Shown here: piece by piece, positions 26,999 to 43,912 of the stretch
Layout of the letters: the number at the start of each line of letters is the position of its first letter
How positions within the stretch are numbered: position 1 is the first letter of the stretch
Assembly: GCA_017883235.1 (NCBI GenBank)
Contig: JADGNY010000001.1
Location: forward strand, 1 to 64,000
Length of the DNA stretch: 64,000 bases
Source: Thermoanaerobaculia bacterium
GTDB lineage: Bacteria > Acidobacteriota > Thermoanaerobaculia > Gp7-AA8
Direction: 5' to 3'
The notes under the pieces: model-generated
Told to the model about the DNA's origin: nothing
Seen by the model: only the letters and a program-made list of their open reading frames with translations
The model's database searches: none
Made by a program: the position numbers and the translations under genes

Positions 26999-27613
26999 AT
27001 GGGTTGGACGGCAAGAGAGCGGCGAATTCTGGCTGGGTTACGTACCCCGGCGCACATCCAGCAATTCCTCGATGAATTGGACTACGACGAAAAGGGCGGC
27101 GGCGATTCGCCGCGCATCGTGATGCGGACAGGCAAAGCGCAATGCTTCAGCGGTGCTCTGTTCGCCGCCGCCGCGCTGCGTGAATTGGGACATCCCCCAC
27201 GCCTCCTGTACTTCGACGCGGTCAGCGATGACGGACATTGCCTGGCGATTTACGAACGGGAAGGATTGTGGGGCGCCATCGCCAAATCCAACTTCACCAC
27301 GATCCGTTCGCGCGAGGCCATCTACCCCTATCTCGCCCTCGGCCTGAGCTACTTCGACGGCTTCTTCAACGTCTACGGAAAAAGGACGATGCGATCCTTC
27401 ACCGACCCCGTCGAACTGGAACCGTTCGAATCCCGCGGCTGGCGCTTCAGCGAGCGAGAGCTCATCGACATCGATCGGGCCATCGACGACACTCCAAAGG
27501 CCTGGGTACTTCCTCGCCGGAGCATCAAACACGTCAGCAAGGTGAGTGATCTTCTGCGAAATGCCGGGCTGCTGGGGTCCAAGCCTGAGGGACTCTGGCG
27601 GCGCTCGGGATGA
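26999..27613 (+). CDS. Transglutaminase-like cysteine protein of unknown function
   Basis: The 204-residue protein begins MGWTARERRILAGLRTPAHI and carries TGKAQCFSGALFAAAALREL and SDDGHCLAIYEREGLWGAI. The Cys in a helix start followed by a His in a beta context is the transglutaminase/papain-like arrangement. I recall this as a widespread hypothetical family, but no substrate is known. ATG 26999 gives the family-like start; upstream codons are low quality. It is convergent with the ABC permease gene, 20 bp apart. Confidence 0.7.
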   Translation: MGWTARERRILAGLRTPAHIQQFLDELDYDEKGGGDSPRIVMRTGKAQCFSGALFAAAALRELGHPPRLLYFDAVSDDGHCLAIYEREGLWGAIAKSNFTTIRSREAIYPYLALGLSYFDGFFNVYGKRTMRSFTDPVELEPFESRGWRFSERELIDIDRAIDDTPKAWVLPRRSIKHVSKVSDLLRNAGLLGSKPEGLWRRSG

Positions 27614-27633
27614 GCGCTCGGTACGTTGCCCGA

Positions 27634-28353
27634 TCACAGCAGCGACAGGAGGTCGCGCCGGCAACGGTGTGCGGCGATCACCGAAACTACCACGCCAAGC
27701 ACAACCATCGCGCCCGCTGCGGCCAAAGGGAGATCGCGCGTCGGGGTGGTGCTGATGAACGTTCGGATCGATGGAGTGACACGAAACACGACGGCAGGCA
27801 GTACCGCCAGTGCGAACAACACTGCTGTCGCAGTCTGGACTGCCTGCCGCACCGTGGCCGCGCGAAGCGACAGGAGCACGCAGGTTGCCGAGATGAAGAA
27901 ATTCAACGCCAACGTGATCGAGACGGCGCTCCAGAAAATTCTTGGATCGAAAAAGGCGATGCGGCGCGATGCGGCATTCGCTGAAATCCAGCCGACAAGT
28001 ATCTGCGCTAGAGCTGTGAGCCACCCGAAGATCATCGGGGCGGCGATCTTGCCCAGCAGCAGGCCTTCATCCGAGAGAGGGCTGGCGAGAAGCGCATCGA
28101 GCGTGTGCCTTTCACGTTCGCCGGCGAACGAGTCCGCCGCTGCATTGATCATAAATACTGCCCCGAGGCAAGGCAGAAGAAAGGCCATTTCAGACCGCAG
28201 GTAGGGAGCGCCGGCGTTCGCCGGATAGATCACCCCAAATAGAAGTAGAAATGTTGCGAGAAACATCCATCCACTGCGAGCATGTCCCTGCCCGACCTGA
28301 TATGGCATCTCCCTGCACTCCTTCCAGATCACTGCAAGGGCGTCGCGAATCAT
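27634..28353 (-). CDS. ABC-2 type transporter permease
   Basis: The 239-residue membrane protein has six predicted hydrophobic segments (for example SGWMFLATFLLLFGVIYPA and a C-terminal AAAGAMVVLGVVVSVIAAH). It has the ABC-2 hallmark AAADSFAGERERHTLDALLA in the first cytoplasmic region. Its ATG overlaps the stop of the ATPase gene (ATGA), so the two form one exporter. The substrate is unknown. Confidence 0.9.
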   Translation of the reverse strand: MIRDALAVIWKECREMPYQVGQGHARSGWMFLATFLLLFGVIYPANAGAPYLRSEMAFLLPCLGAVFMINAAADSFAGERERHTLDALLASPLSDEGLLLGKIAAPMIFGWLTALAQILVGWISANAASRRIAFFDPRIFWSAVSITLALNFFISATCVLLSLRAATVRQAVQTATAVLFALAVLPAVVFRVTPSIRTFISTTPTRDLPLAAAGAMVVLGVVVSVIAAHRCRRDLLSLL

Positions 28354-29282
28354 CGCTCCTCCATCAGTTTCAGGAACGCACTCTCCAGTTCCGAATGCGT
28401 GGACCGCACGTCATGGATCTGAACCCCCGCTGCGGTCAGGACCTGAATGACTGATGACAACCCGCCACCCGCCGCAATCTGCATCGTCAGCCCGTCGCTG
28501 ACGCGTGCGATCGAAACTACCTCTGGAAGCTGGGACAAGGCGTCGACGACTGGCTGCGTGAGGCCGGCCGCGACCACGGTCACCGTGCGCGGTGAACCGG
28601 TGGCGCGTGCGATCTCTGCAGGCGAGCCGGACGCCATGATGCGTCCTTCCCGGAGCACCACCACCTGATCCGCCATCTCCTCCACCTCATGCAGATTGTG
28701 CGTGCTCATGAAAATAGTCATGCCGCCACGCTCGGCCAGACCGGCCACGAGTTGCCTCAGGTCGGCAGCGGCCACGGGATCCAGGCCTGCGGTCGGCTCA
28801 TCAAGAAGCAGCAGCTCGGGCTCGTGCAGCAAGGCCCGGGCGATGGCGAGTTTCTGTTTCATGCCACGGCTCCAGGTCCCCACGAGATCACGACGCCGCT
28901 CCCACAATCCGAAGTGCATGAGAACGTCACGGATCCGGCGGTTGCGCTGGTCAGGGGGTAGACGCCAGACGCGGGCATAGAACTCGAGGTTGGTCTCCCC
29001 AGAGAGGCGATCGTAGAGACCGGTGTGTTCGAGAAGGGCTGCGCTCCGCTCGCGGATTTGCTGCCCTTGGGACGAAACGTCGAAACCGAGAACTTGCACG
29101 GTACCCTCGACGGGTTGAATCAGGCCGAGGAGAAGCTTCATCATCGTGGACTTGCCAGCACCGTTCGGCCCGACGACGCTGAAGATGGTACCTGCAGCTA
29201 CCTGGAAAGAAAGATCATGGAGTGCCTCGCGCTCGCCGTACCTGAACGTGGCAGAACGCATGACGATCGCTGCGTCAGTCAT
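28350..29282 (-). CDS. ABC transporter ATP-binding protein
   Basis: The 310-residue ATPase has Walker A VVGPNGAGKSTMMKLLLG, signature WSRGMKQKLAIARAL, Walker B LLLLDEPTAGLDP and the switch His in FMSTHNLHEVEE. A C-terminal ~80-residue extension is typical of drug- or lipid-type exporters. ATG 29282 is used; a longer frame to 29402 reads through the DUF2442 remnant and is not protein-like. It is transcribed away from the rearranged rpoC-tail region. Confidence 0.93.
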   Translation of the reverse strand: MTDAAIVMRSATFRYGEREALHDLSFQVAAGTIFSVVGPNGAGKSTMMKLLLGLIQPVEGTVQVLGFDVSSQGQQIRERSAALLEHTGLYDRLSGETNLEFYARVWRLPPDQRNRRIRDVLMHFGLWERRRDLVGTWSRGMKQKLAIARALLHEPELLLLDEPTAGLDPVAAADLRQLVAGLAERGGMTIFMSTHNLHEVEEMADQVVVLREGRIMASGSPAEIARATGSPRTVTVVAAGLTQPVVDALSQLPEVVSIARVSDGLTMQIAAGGGLSSVIQVLTAAGVQIHDVRSTHSELESAFLKLMEER

Positions 29283-29332
29283 GCCGCAATGTCCCAACGG
29301 TACTTTGCGGGGCGGACCGCGCCCGCAGCGCG

Positions 29333-29380
29333 AGTGAAATCGCGAACGTATCGCGCGTCGATGACGGTGGAGTACACGTT
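29333..29380 (-). pseudogene. DUF2442 fragment
   Basis: Sixteen codons read [16 protein letters not shown], nearly the same as [16 protein letters not shown] of the intact DUF2442 gene at 30486-30782. Homology stops after DFT. The fragment holds the palindromic core CGCGAACGTATCGCG at 29341-29355. It marks a rearrangement breakpoint. Confidence 0.75.
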
Positions 29381-29417
29381 TCTCGGTTTCTCGGTGCTGC
29401 ATGGTAACTCCGTGTTC

Positions 29418-29477
29418 ACGCGGAGAAGCGGAGTGAGAAGCTTTCCTCCTCCGCGTCTCCGCGTCTCCGCGTGAGTG
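29418..29477. repeat. CACGCGGAG...CTCCGCGTGA hairpin repeat
   Basis: TTCACGCGGAGAAGCGGAGT and, after a short loop, CTCCGCGTCTCCGCGTCTCC then GCGTGA form a long imperfect hairpin just beyond the terminator of rpoC-tail copy A. A related hairpin lies at 32157-32232 beyond the true rpoC terminator, so the duplication may include it. Confidence 0.7.
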
Positions 29478-29504
29478 TTTAAGAGAAACGCCGGACGTAA
29501 CGTA

Positions 29505-29538
29505 AACACAAAACGGGCGGCCTCGCGGCCGCCCGTTT
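29505..29538 (-). terminator. Terminator of rpoC-tail copy A
   Basis: The stem AAACGGGCGGCC / GGCCGCCCGTTT (29511-29538, loop TCGC) is followed on the minus strand by TTTTGTGTTT. It is the same terminator as the one after rpoC at 32258-32292, and was duplicated with it. Confidence 0.85.
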
Positions 29539-29561
29539 CCGTTGATGCGATGAGATAGAAC

Positions 29562-29963
<402 letters not shown>

Positions 29964-29964
29964 C

Positions 29965-29985
29965 TACCGCGGCGGACAAGCGGTA
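29965..29985. promoter_or_regulatory. Possible operator between divergent genes
   Basis: The inverted repeat TACCGC-N9-GCGGTA lies in the 96-bp gap between the rpoC-tail frame and the divergent DUF4160/DUF2442 pair, where a promoter region and autoregulation site would be expected. The proposal rests on symmetry and position only. Confidence 0.25.
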
Positions 29986-30011
29986 ACATGTGAACGCGAG
30001 AATCGTGGTGA

Positions 30012-30248
30012 ATGCCGACTGTTCTGAAGCAGGGTTCCTATCGCGTATTCTTCTATGCGAGTGATCGCGGCGAACCGGCTCACGTACATGTCGAGCGCGA
30101 GAACTGCATGGCAAAGTTTTGGCTGAAACCGCTCCGTCTGGCCCATAGCGGCGACTTTGGACGCGCTGAGATCCGGCGTATCGAACGGATCCTCGGTGAT
30201 CATCAAGTGGAGCTCCTGGAGGCGTGGAATGACTTCTTCGTTGACTGA
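30012..30248 (+). CDS. DUF4160 domain protein (predicted toxin-antitoxin-like partner)
   Basis: The 78-residue protein reads MPTVLKQGSYRVFFYASDRG, EPAHVHVERENCMAKFWL and ends LLEAWNDFFVD. This is the DUF4160 pattern, with the conserved RFFFYS/EPPHVHV-type core. DUF4160 genes are usually followed by DUF2442 genes, and the pairs are predicted type II toxin-antitoxin-like modules; activity is not established to my knowledge. Here DUF2442 follows with a 20-bp overlap. Confidence 0.85.
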   Translation: MPTVLKQGSYRVFFYASDRGEPAHVHVERENCMAKFWLKPLRLAHSGDFGRAEIRRIERILGDHQVELLEAWNDFFVD

Positions 30249-30525
30249 AATCGCTGTTCCCGCGGCGACCAACGTCGTGGTCACCGATGACACGTTGACT
30301 GTGGACCTGAGTGACGGACGCACGATTTCGGTGCCGCTCGCTTGGTATCCCCGACTCGTCCACGGCACACAGGAGGAGCGTGCGGATTGGCGACTGATCG
30401 GCCGAGGCGAAGGAATTCACTGGCCTCAACTCGATGACGACATTTCTGTGGAGGGTTTGATTGCAGGCAGACCGTCCGGCGAGAGTCAGAGATCGCTTGC
30501 CAGGTGGCTTGAGACCCGGCGGTAG
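30229..30525 (+). CDS. DUF2442 domain protein, partner of DUF4160
   Basis: The ~98-residue protein reads VVVTDDTLTVDLSDGRTISV, PLAWYPRLVHGT, ADWRLIGRGEGIHWPQLDDD, ISVEGLIAG. This is the DUF2442 subtype with the WYPRL and GIHWPxLDEDI motifs normally paired with DUF4160. ATG 30229 overlaps the DUF4160 stop by 20 bp; TTG 30241 is the alternative. The 3' end overlaps the convergent second DUF2442 gene by 40 bp. Confidence 0.85.
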   Translation: MTSSLTEIAVPAATNVVVTDDTLTVDLSDGRTISVPLAWYPRLVHGTQEERADWRLIGRGEGIHWPQLDDDISVEGLIAGRPSGESQRSLARWLETRR

Positions 30526-30782
30526 CCTGAAGGGCGGAAGAGCAACTCCTCCGGCGCGATGTCTGCGCCGTTCGGCCAGCAGATCGTGCCGTACTCGGCG
30601 ACTGAGAAGTTGCGGAAGTAGTTCACGTCCTTCAGCGGCTCGAAGACAGGACCCCATAGCTCGTCGGCGAGTTCGATTTCTCCCTCGCTTCCGTCGGCGA
30701 ACTTCGCCCAGATGGTGAAATCGCGAACGTATCGCGCATCGATGACGGTGTAGTAGATGTTCTCAGTGATTCTATCGATCAC
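30486..30782 (-). CDS. Second DUF2442 domain protein, convergent
   Basis: The core reads [40 protein letters not shown], then NYFRNFSVAEYGTICWPNGA DIAPEELLF. This is the other DUF2442 subtype (ELWGPVFEPL, WPNGADIAPE). GTG 30782 is proposed as the start; the frame extends to an ATG at 30827, but those codons are the terminator hairpin. It lies on the minus strand directly after rpoC-tail copy B and its terminator. Two truncated relatives of its N-terminal coding sequence lie at 29333-29380 and 31093-31124. Confidence 0.7.
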   Translation of the reverse strand: MIDRITENIYYTVIDARYVRDFTIWAKFADGSEGEIELADELWGPVFEPLKDVNYFRNFSVAEYGTICWPNGADIAPEELLFRPSGYRRVSSHLASDL

Positions 30783-30797
30783 GCCATCCGTAGAAAC

Positions 30798-30823
30798 AAC
30801 GGGCGGCCTCGCGGCCGCCCGTT
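30798..30823 (-). terminator. Terminator of rpoC-tail copy B
   Basis: AACGGGCGGCC / GGCCGCCCGTT with loop TCGC is followed on the minus strand by TGTTTC. This is the third copy of the rpoC terminator stem; its T-tract is weaker than at 32258-32292. Confidence 0.75.
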
Positions 30824-30842
30824 TCATACGATGAGATAGACC

Positions 30843-31499
<657 letters not shown>

Positions 31500-31994
31500 T
31501 TAACCGGCGTTTTTGCGCTTTGCGATTGCTAACAGTTTTTCAACGTCTGCAAGGTCTTTCTGCCGCGCCGACGCTCGCTTGTTTCGCAGCAACGCTTCCC
31601 ATCCGAGAATGTTTACTGGCTGATCATCGATCGCCGTTTGGATACGAGACTGCCAAGCCGAGTCGAAATCGACTGCCGAAATAGATGTCAGAAGGTCAAT
31701 GCGATTGGGAGGCTGACCAAGCTGAATGACTTGGCCCGACTTGAGGAGATCGCTTTCGTCAATACCGACACTTCCGAAGCCGAAATCTTCCAGCACGGCA
31801 AGAACCCGCTCAGCATTCACTTCCGTCGCTCGGATGAGAAAGTCAATATCGCCCGTAAATCGTGGATGACCGTGATATGCCACGGCGTGCCCGCCGACGA
31901 GGATGTATTCAACGCCGTGTGAGTTCAACAATGCAATGAACTCTTTCAAATCTGCTTGCAGCTTCGCCAAGGGCGCTCCGATGCCGGTCAACAA
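31500..31994 (-). CDS. Nucleotidyltransferase (DUF6036/AbiEii-like)
   Basis: The 164-residue protein carries FIALLNSHGVEYILVGGHAV followed by RFTGDIDFLIRA, the GG and DxD metal-binding motifs of minimal nucleotidyltransferases. NRIDLLTSISAVDFDSAW and ILGWEALLRNKRASARQKDL A follow, as in the DUF6036-type family. Such proteins often form pairs with a small upstream protein and are predicted toxin or MNT-like effectors. The start is not fixed: TTG 31994 or 31991 gives the usual N-terminus. The first ~85 bp overlap the 64-residue upstream gene in another frame. Confidence 0.8.
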   Translation of the reverse strand: MLTGIGAPLAKLQADLKEFIALLNSHGVEYILVGGHAVAYHGHPRFTGDIDFLIRATEVNAERVLAVLEDFGFGSVGIDESDLLKSGQVIQLGQPPNRIDLLTSISAVDFDSAWQSRIQTAIDDQPVNILGWEALLRNKRASARQKDLADVEKLLAIAKRKNAG

Positions 31995-32103
31995 GTTCGA
32001 GCAATAGGTCGAGGCGAGCCTCAGGTTCGAGGTGTGCGTAGAACTCGTCGTCCCCTTGTTCCTCGGCCTCAAAGCTTCGAAATACCCTCGCGACTCGTTC
32101 CAC
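31909..32103 (-). CDS. Small partner protein upstream of nucleotidyltransferase
   Basis: The 64-residue protein (MERVARVFRSFEAEEQGDDE, then RLDLLLELVDRHRSALGEAA, ERVHCIVELTRR) is of a type I recall repeatedly in front of DUF6036-like nucleotidyltransferases. It is helical and charged, possibly an antitoxin-like partner. The 3' end overlaps the nucleotidyltransferase reading frame by about 85 bp, so the same DNA encodes two proteins there. Confidence 0.65.
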   Translation of the reverse strand: MERVARVFRSFEAEEQGDDEFYAHLEPEARLDLLLELVDRHRSALGEAASRFERVHCIVELTRR

Positions 32104-32156
32104 GACATTGACTCTAACATGACAGGAGCTATCCCTGTTCGCGGTAGCTCTCTTGT

Positions 32157-32232
32157 TTTCACGCGGAGCCGCGGAGCCGCGGAGTGAGGCGATTTTGATC
32201 TCTCCGCGTCCTCCGCGCCTCCGCGTGAAACC
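32157..32232. repeat. CACGCGGAG...CTCCGCGTGA hairpin repeat after rpoC
   Basis: TTTCACGCGGAGCCGCGGAG and CTCCGCGTCCTCCGCGCCTC then CGCGTGAAA form long arms around a short loop. A relative lies at 29418-29477 in the same position beyond rpoC-tail copy A; a partial arm occurs at about 26920-26940. Confidence 0.7.
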
Positions 32233-32257
32233 GCCTCCCTTTGGCTGACGCTTTCGC

Positions 32258-32292
32258 TGAAAACAAAACGGGCGGCCTCTCGGCCGCCCGTT
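32258..32292 (-). terminator. Rho-independent terminator of rpoC
   Basis: An 11-bp stem AACGGGCGGCC / GGCCGCCCGTT (32267-32292, loop TCTC) is followed on the minus strand by TTTTGTTTTC, 24 bp beyond the rpoC stop. It ends the rplK-to-rpoC transcription unit. Confidence 0.88.
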
Positions 32293-32315
32293 CGATTGAT
32301 GCGATGAGATAGACC

Positions 32316-36563
<4,248 letters not shown>

Positions 36564-36628
36564 ATGCGCCTCCCTATGTGGTTCGGCTACGAGATGACGG
36601 CCCAGTGGCCGCCGGCTCGAACTAATAT

Positions 36629-37810
36629 TTACGGCGTGTAGATCAACTCCACGGGGACGATCTCGAGACCAGAGAAGCCAAAGTCGCACCCGACGGTATC
36701 GACAGGAACGAAGAGATAGCTCCCCGCCGGGCATCCATTACAAAGCGGACCGTTATAGATGCCGGGGTAATAGAGCGTTTTCCCCGCGTACGAACCCGCT
36801 GATCCACCAAGAGTCGATGTATCGACGACTCCACCATACGTCCATTGGCCGCTTGCCAAAGAGTTTGAATACTCCCACTCAATCGGCTCACCGGCGTTCG
36901 ACTGCGCAAAATGAACCCATGCGCTCAACCGAGGATCGAATTTGACGTCCCCAGCGCCGGTGTTCATGGGCATACACGCACCCTCCATGAGGACAGGATC
37001 CCCGGGATACGTCGCGGCATTGTCGTAATTCCAAACGAGATATCCGGAATCGGCGACCCATTGCCCGCCCTGCCAGATCTCGTGAATGGGACCGATACCA
37101 AACGGATGATTCACGTTGTAGGTAAATCGGAAAGCCACCACTTCAGAGCCTCGGAAGTGGCCGTTGTTATAGTGTGAATACCGAATGTGAATGTAAAAAT
37201 AGCCAGCCTCGAAATTCAGGGATACCTGATCCGTGCCCGAGGGGTGGTCGCCATCCAATCCCAGACATTCCTCGTGGTAGATAGGATTGACGATGGGAGT
37301 AAGGCCCTGACCACCCGCGCCCCAATTGTAGAGATTCCAGGAAAGGCCATCGGAGGATACCGCCCAGTAAGTCTTCCCCGTAATCCCATCGGAGTTGCCC
37401 CCGACGTAGGCCATGTAGTAACGATCGCCGACATGAACCACGCTTGGACTGGCGATAGGCCCGCGAGGAGTCGAGTCGGGCGAGTATGCGCAACGCGTAT
37501 ACAGCCCGCTCAACTCCGGAACGAGAAGAGGAGCCGATGATGTCGGGACCGACCAAGCTCCATCGGCAGCCTTCCTTGTGAACGCGAAGAAGTAGTCGGT
37601 CGCAGAATCGCTGTTGCCCTGCGCAAGAAGACGAAGATCTCCGTTTGGAAGCGCGAAGATCTCAGGATCATAAACACGGTCTCCACAGTTGTGGCCGTAG
37701 ACATTCGTCAGACGGGGTTTGTAGACGACCCCTGTTCGATAGCTCCCCGCGGAGAGAGCTGCCGGAATGAGCAGGCTGAGAGAAAAACAAAGCGTCAGCG
37801 ATTTAGACAT
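36629..37810 (-). CDS. Secreted beta-propeller-like (GH43/68-like fold) protein between rpoB and rpoC
   Basis: From ATG 37810 the 393-residue product has a signal peptide ([20 protein letters not shown]). Repeated elements follow: [58 protein letters not shown]. These resemble blades of five-bladed propeller glycosidase folds. Catalytic acids cannot be fixed by eye, so no activity is claimed. It lies 65 bp upstream of rpoC on the same strand and must be transcribed with rpoBC unless it has its own promoter. Its base usage is less GC-biased than that of rpoB or rpoC, suggesting acquisition. Confidence 0.75.
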   Translation of the reverse strand: MSKSLTLCFSLSLLIPAALSAGSYRTGVVYKPRLTNVYGHNCGDRVYDPEIFALPNGDLRLLAQGNSDSATDYFFAFTRKAADGAWSVPTSSAPLLVPELSGLYTRCAYSPDSTPRGPIASPSVVHVGDRYYMAYVGGNSDGITGKTYWAVSSDGLSWNLYNWGAGGQGLTPIVNPIYHEECLGLDGDHPSGTDQVSLNFEAGYFYIHIRYSHYNNGHFRGSEVVAFRFTYNVNHPFGIGPIHEIWQGGQWVADSGYLVWNYDNAATYPGDPVLMEGACMPMNTGAGDVKFDPRLSAWVHFAQSNAGEPIEWEYSNSLASGQWTYGGVVDTSTLGGSAGSYAGKTLYYPGIYNGPLCNGCPAGSYLFVPVDTVGCDFGFSGLEIVPVELIYTP

Positions 37811-37972
37811 AGCCGCATGCGATAGATCGACGTCGACGACATTCACCCGACCGTCGATCATTGACGGACCACAGCCGATGCGCAACGTGCGCCCGGCTGT
37901 TTCTGGGTCGACCCTGTCGATCGTCTGTAAGGTGATTGACGTCATGCCTTTGCCTTCGAGTAAATCGTTATC

Positions 37973-38164
37973 TCAGGCGTTATCCGTTGAACGCGGTTTC
38001 GGAAGCGAAAGAGCCACGGTGTTTCCGTAGCACTCCCAGCACGGTGCTTCCCATTCCTGGTCGCCGCTGGGAAAGTGCGCGGTCATGCTGACTGCCCCCA
38101 TGCCCTGACAGGCAGGGCATGAGACGTTGGGCATGCTGGTAACCGCTGTGACTTTTTTCGCCAT
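37973..38164 (-). CDS. Small DnaJ-type zinc-finger protein downstream of rpoB
   Basis: The 63-residue protein has two CxxCxG-type half-sites, SCPACQGMGAVSM and PCWECYGNTVAL, spaced by ~25 residues. This is the pattern of half a DnaJ cysteine-rich domain. It starts three bases after the rpoB stop, so it is almost certainly cotranscribed and probably translationally coupled with rpoB. The role is unknown. Between it and the propeller gene, a 45-codon stretch reads LRIGCGPSMIDGRVNVVDVD, resembling a methyltransferase motif I, perhaps a relic. Confidence 0.65.
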   Translation of the reverse strand: MAKKVTAVTSMPNVSCPACQGMGAVSMTAHFPSGDQEWEAPCWECYGNTVALSLPKPRSTDNA

Positions 38165-38167
38165 GCG

Positions 38168-42451
<4,284 letters not shown>

Positions 42452-42887
42452 TCAATTGCTCCTTTGGTCCGCGACACGGCAACGGCGGCAACTTCGAAGC
42501 GGAGCGTGTGGACAGCAAAAGGCCGCACGGCAGAAGGCTCTGCCTGCGACCGTCGGTTGCGGTCCACGCACACCGGGTTCGTCACTGCGTTAGTTGTGAT
42601 GACGCGCCCTCAATGAGAATTTCGTAGGCGAGTCCCGCCGCAGGCAACGCGGCAGGGTGGATTCGCGAGGATTGTGAGCTATAGGAAAGGGCCGCTCCCC
42701 CCCTTTCCAGCTCAGGGATGACTCGTGCTCTCTGGAAAAAGCAATTTCCGGACGGGACATTCCGCCCCGTCCGGATTTGTTCTGTTACGTCGGAGATCCT
42801 TCGGCCGTCCCTTCGTCGCCATTTGGCTCCTCAGGGCATGCTACGCGGCCTCAGGATGACCTGCGGGCGGCTGTCGCCGCCAGCAGG
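42452..42887 (-). promoter_or_regulatory. rplL-rpoB intergenic leader
   Basis: This 436-bp gap separates rplL from rpoB. It holds an intrinsic-terminator-like hairpin at 42748-42774 and a second hairpin at 42685-42709 (GGAAAGGG / CCCTTTCC, with flanking AGCT on both sides). Near 42788-42862 is a degenerate piece of the TCATCCTGAG repeat family. The remaining ~230 bp before rpoB form an untranslated leader with no gene that I can see. In E. coli the equivalent gap holds an attenuator and an RNase III site. Confidence 0.6.
42731..42774 (-). terminator. Attenuator/terminator hairpin between rplL and rpoB
   Basis: CCGGACGGG / CCCGTCCGG is a perfect 9-bp stem with a 9-nt loop, followed on the minus strand by AAATTGCTTTTTCC. 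It should partially terminate transcription between the ribosomal protein genes and rpoB, setting their ratio. Confidence 0.7.
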
Positions 42888-43268
42888 TCACTTGATCGTG
42901 ACCTTGGCGCCGGCATCTTCAAACTTCTTCTTGATGTTCTCAGCCTCTTCCTTCGAGACCGCTTCCTTGACCGTGCACGGAGCGGCCTCAACGAGGTCCT
43001 TCGCTTCCTTCAGACCAAGGCTCGTCACTTCGCGTACAGCCTTGATTACGTTGATCTTCTTCTCGCCTACCTCGGTCAGGAGGACGGCAAACTCGGTCTG
43101 CACCTCGACCGGAGCCGCTGCTGCTGCCGGGCCCGCCGACGCTGCCGGGGCGGCAGCCGCGGCGGCCGACACGCCGAAGCGGTCTTCCAGTGCCTTGACC
43201 AGGTTCGAGAGGTCCAGCACCGACATCGTCTCAATCTGCTTCACGAAATCTTCAGTCGAAATAGCCAT
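42888..43268 (-). CDS. rplL: 50S ribosomal protein L7/L12
   Basis: The stalk protein that recruits translation GTPases: 126 residues, with an N-terminal dimerisation domain ([20 protein letters not shown]), an Ala/Pro-rich hinge ([20 protein letters not shown]) and the C-terminal domain ([25 protein letters not shown]). ATG 43268 has GGAGG five bases upstream; a start four codons earlier lacks support. It follows rplJ after 71 bp. Confidence 0.97.
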   Translation of the reverse strand: MAISTEDFVKQIETMSVLDLSNLVKALEDRFGVSAAAAAAPAASAGPAAAAAPVEVQTEFAVLLTEVGEKKINVIKAVREVTSLGLKEAKDLVEAAPCTVKEAVSKEEAENIKKKFEDAGAKVTIK

Positions 43269-43339
43269 TTCAGCCTCCAAATAGTGTTGAATCGTTCAAT
43301 CTCGTGCGCCGGGCCTACAAGGCAAAGCGCGAATTCTTA

Positions 43340-43903
43340 CTAAGCGTTTGCCTCGGGTTCGGTTGCTTCCGAGGCAGTTGTTCCGGCAGCGCCCTTCTGC
43401 TTGGCGATCTCGCTGATGACGACCGCCAGGTTGCGGATGTTCGCCTGCAGCACGATCGCCAGTCCGCGGATCGGAGCCTGCATCACGTACAACAGTTTCG
43501 CGATCAGCTCGTTGCGCGACGGCAGGTTGGCGATGGCCTGGATCTGGTCCGCCGGCACGATCTGCCCGTTCAGCATCGCGCCTTTGAACGAGATCGTCGG
43601 AACGTCTTTGGCGAACTTCGTCAGCGCCTTGGCCAGCGCCACGGCGTCGGTGCGGTTGAACGCCACCGCGGTCGGGCCGCTGAACTGGTCCTTGAGCGCC
43701 GTCAGCGGTGAGTCTTTCACCGCGATGAGAGCCAGGGTGTTCTTGACGACGACGTAGCTCGAGTTCGTGTCGCGGACCTGGCGCCGCAGTTCGGTGACCT
43801 GGGGAACGGTGATGCCTTTGAAGGCGATCACGAACGCGTTCGTGGCTTTGCCGATGCCTTCGCCGAGCTCGGAGATCGCTGCTGCTTTATCTTCGCGATT
43901 CAT
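43340..43903 (-). CDS. rplJ: 50S ribosomal protein L10
   Basis: L10 anchors L7/L12 dimers to the 50S stalk base. The 187-residue protein has the usual FKGITVPQVTELRRQVRDTN and KNTLALIAVKDSP core, GAMLNGQIVPADQIQAIANL, and a C-terminal helical stalk segment with an acidic tail (TEPEANA). It starts only nine bases after rplA, leaving no room for the L10 autoregulatory leader found there in many bacteria. Confidence 0.97.
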   Translation of the reverse strand: MNREDKAAAISELGEGIGKATNAFVIAFKGITVPQVTELRRQVRDTNSSYVVVKNTLALIAVKDSPLTALKDQFSGPTAVAFNRTDAVALAKALTKFAKDVPTISFKGAMLNGQIVPADQIQAIANLPSRNELIAKLLYVMQAPIRGLAIVLQANIRNLAVVISEIAKQKGAAGTTASEATEPEANA

Positions 43904-43912
43904 GCTCCCTCC

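Noticed and set aside
30783-30827. Earlier ATG start of the second DUF2442 gene
   Set aside because: Its codons are the terminator hairpin duplicated from rpoC; the DUF2442 core begins later.
37811-37945. N-terminal extension of the propeller gene with LRIGCGPSMIDGRVNVVDVD, like a methyltransferase motif
   Set aside because: Only ~45 codons, followed by a clear signal peptide start at 37810; at most a relic, not a supported gene.
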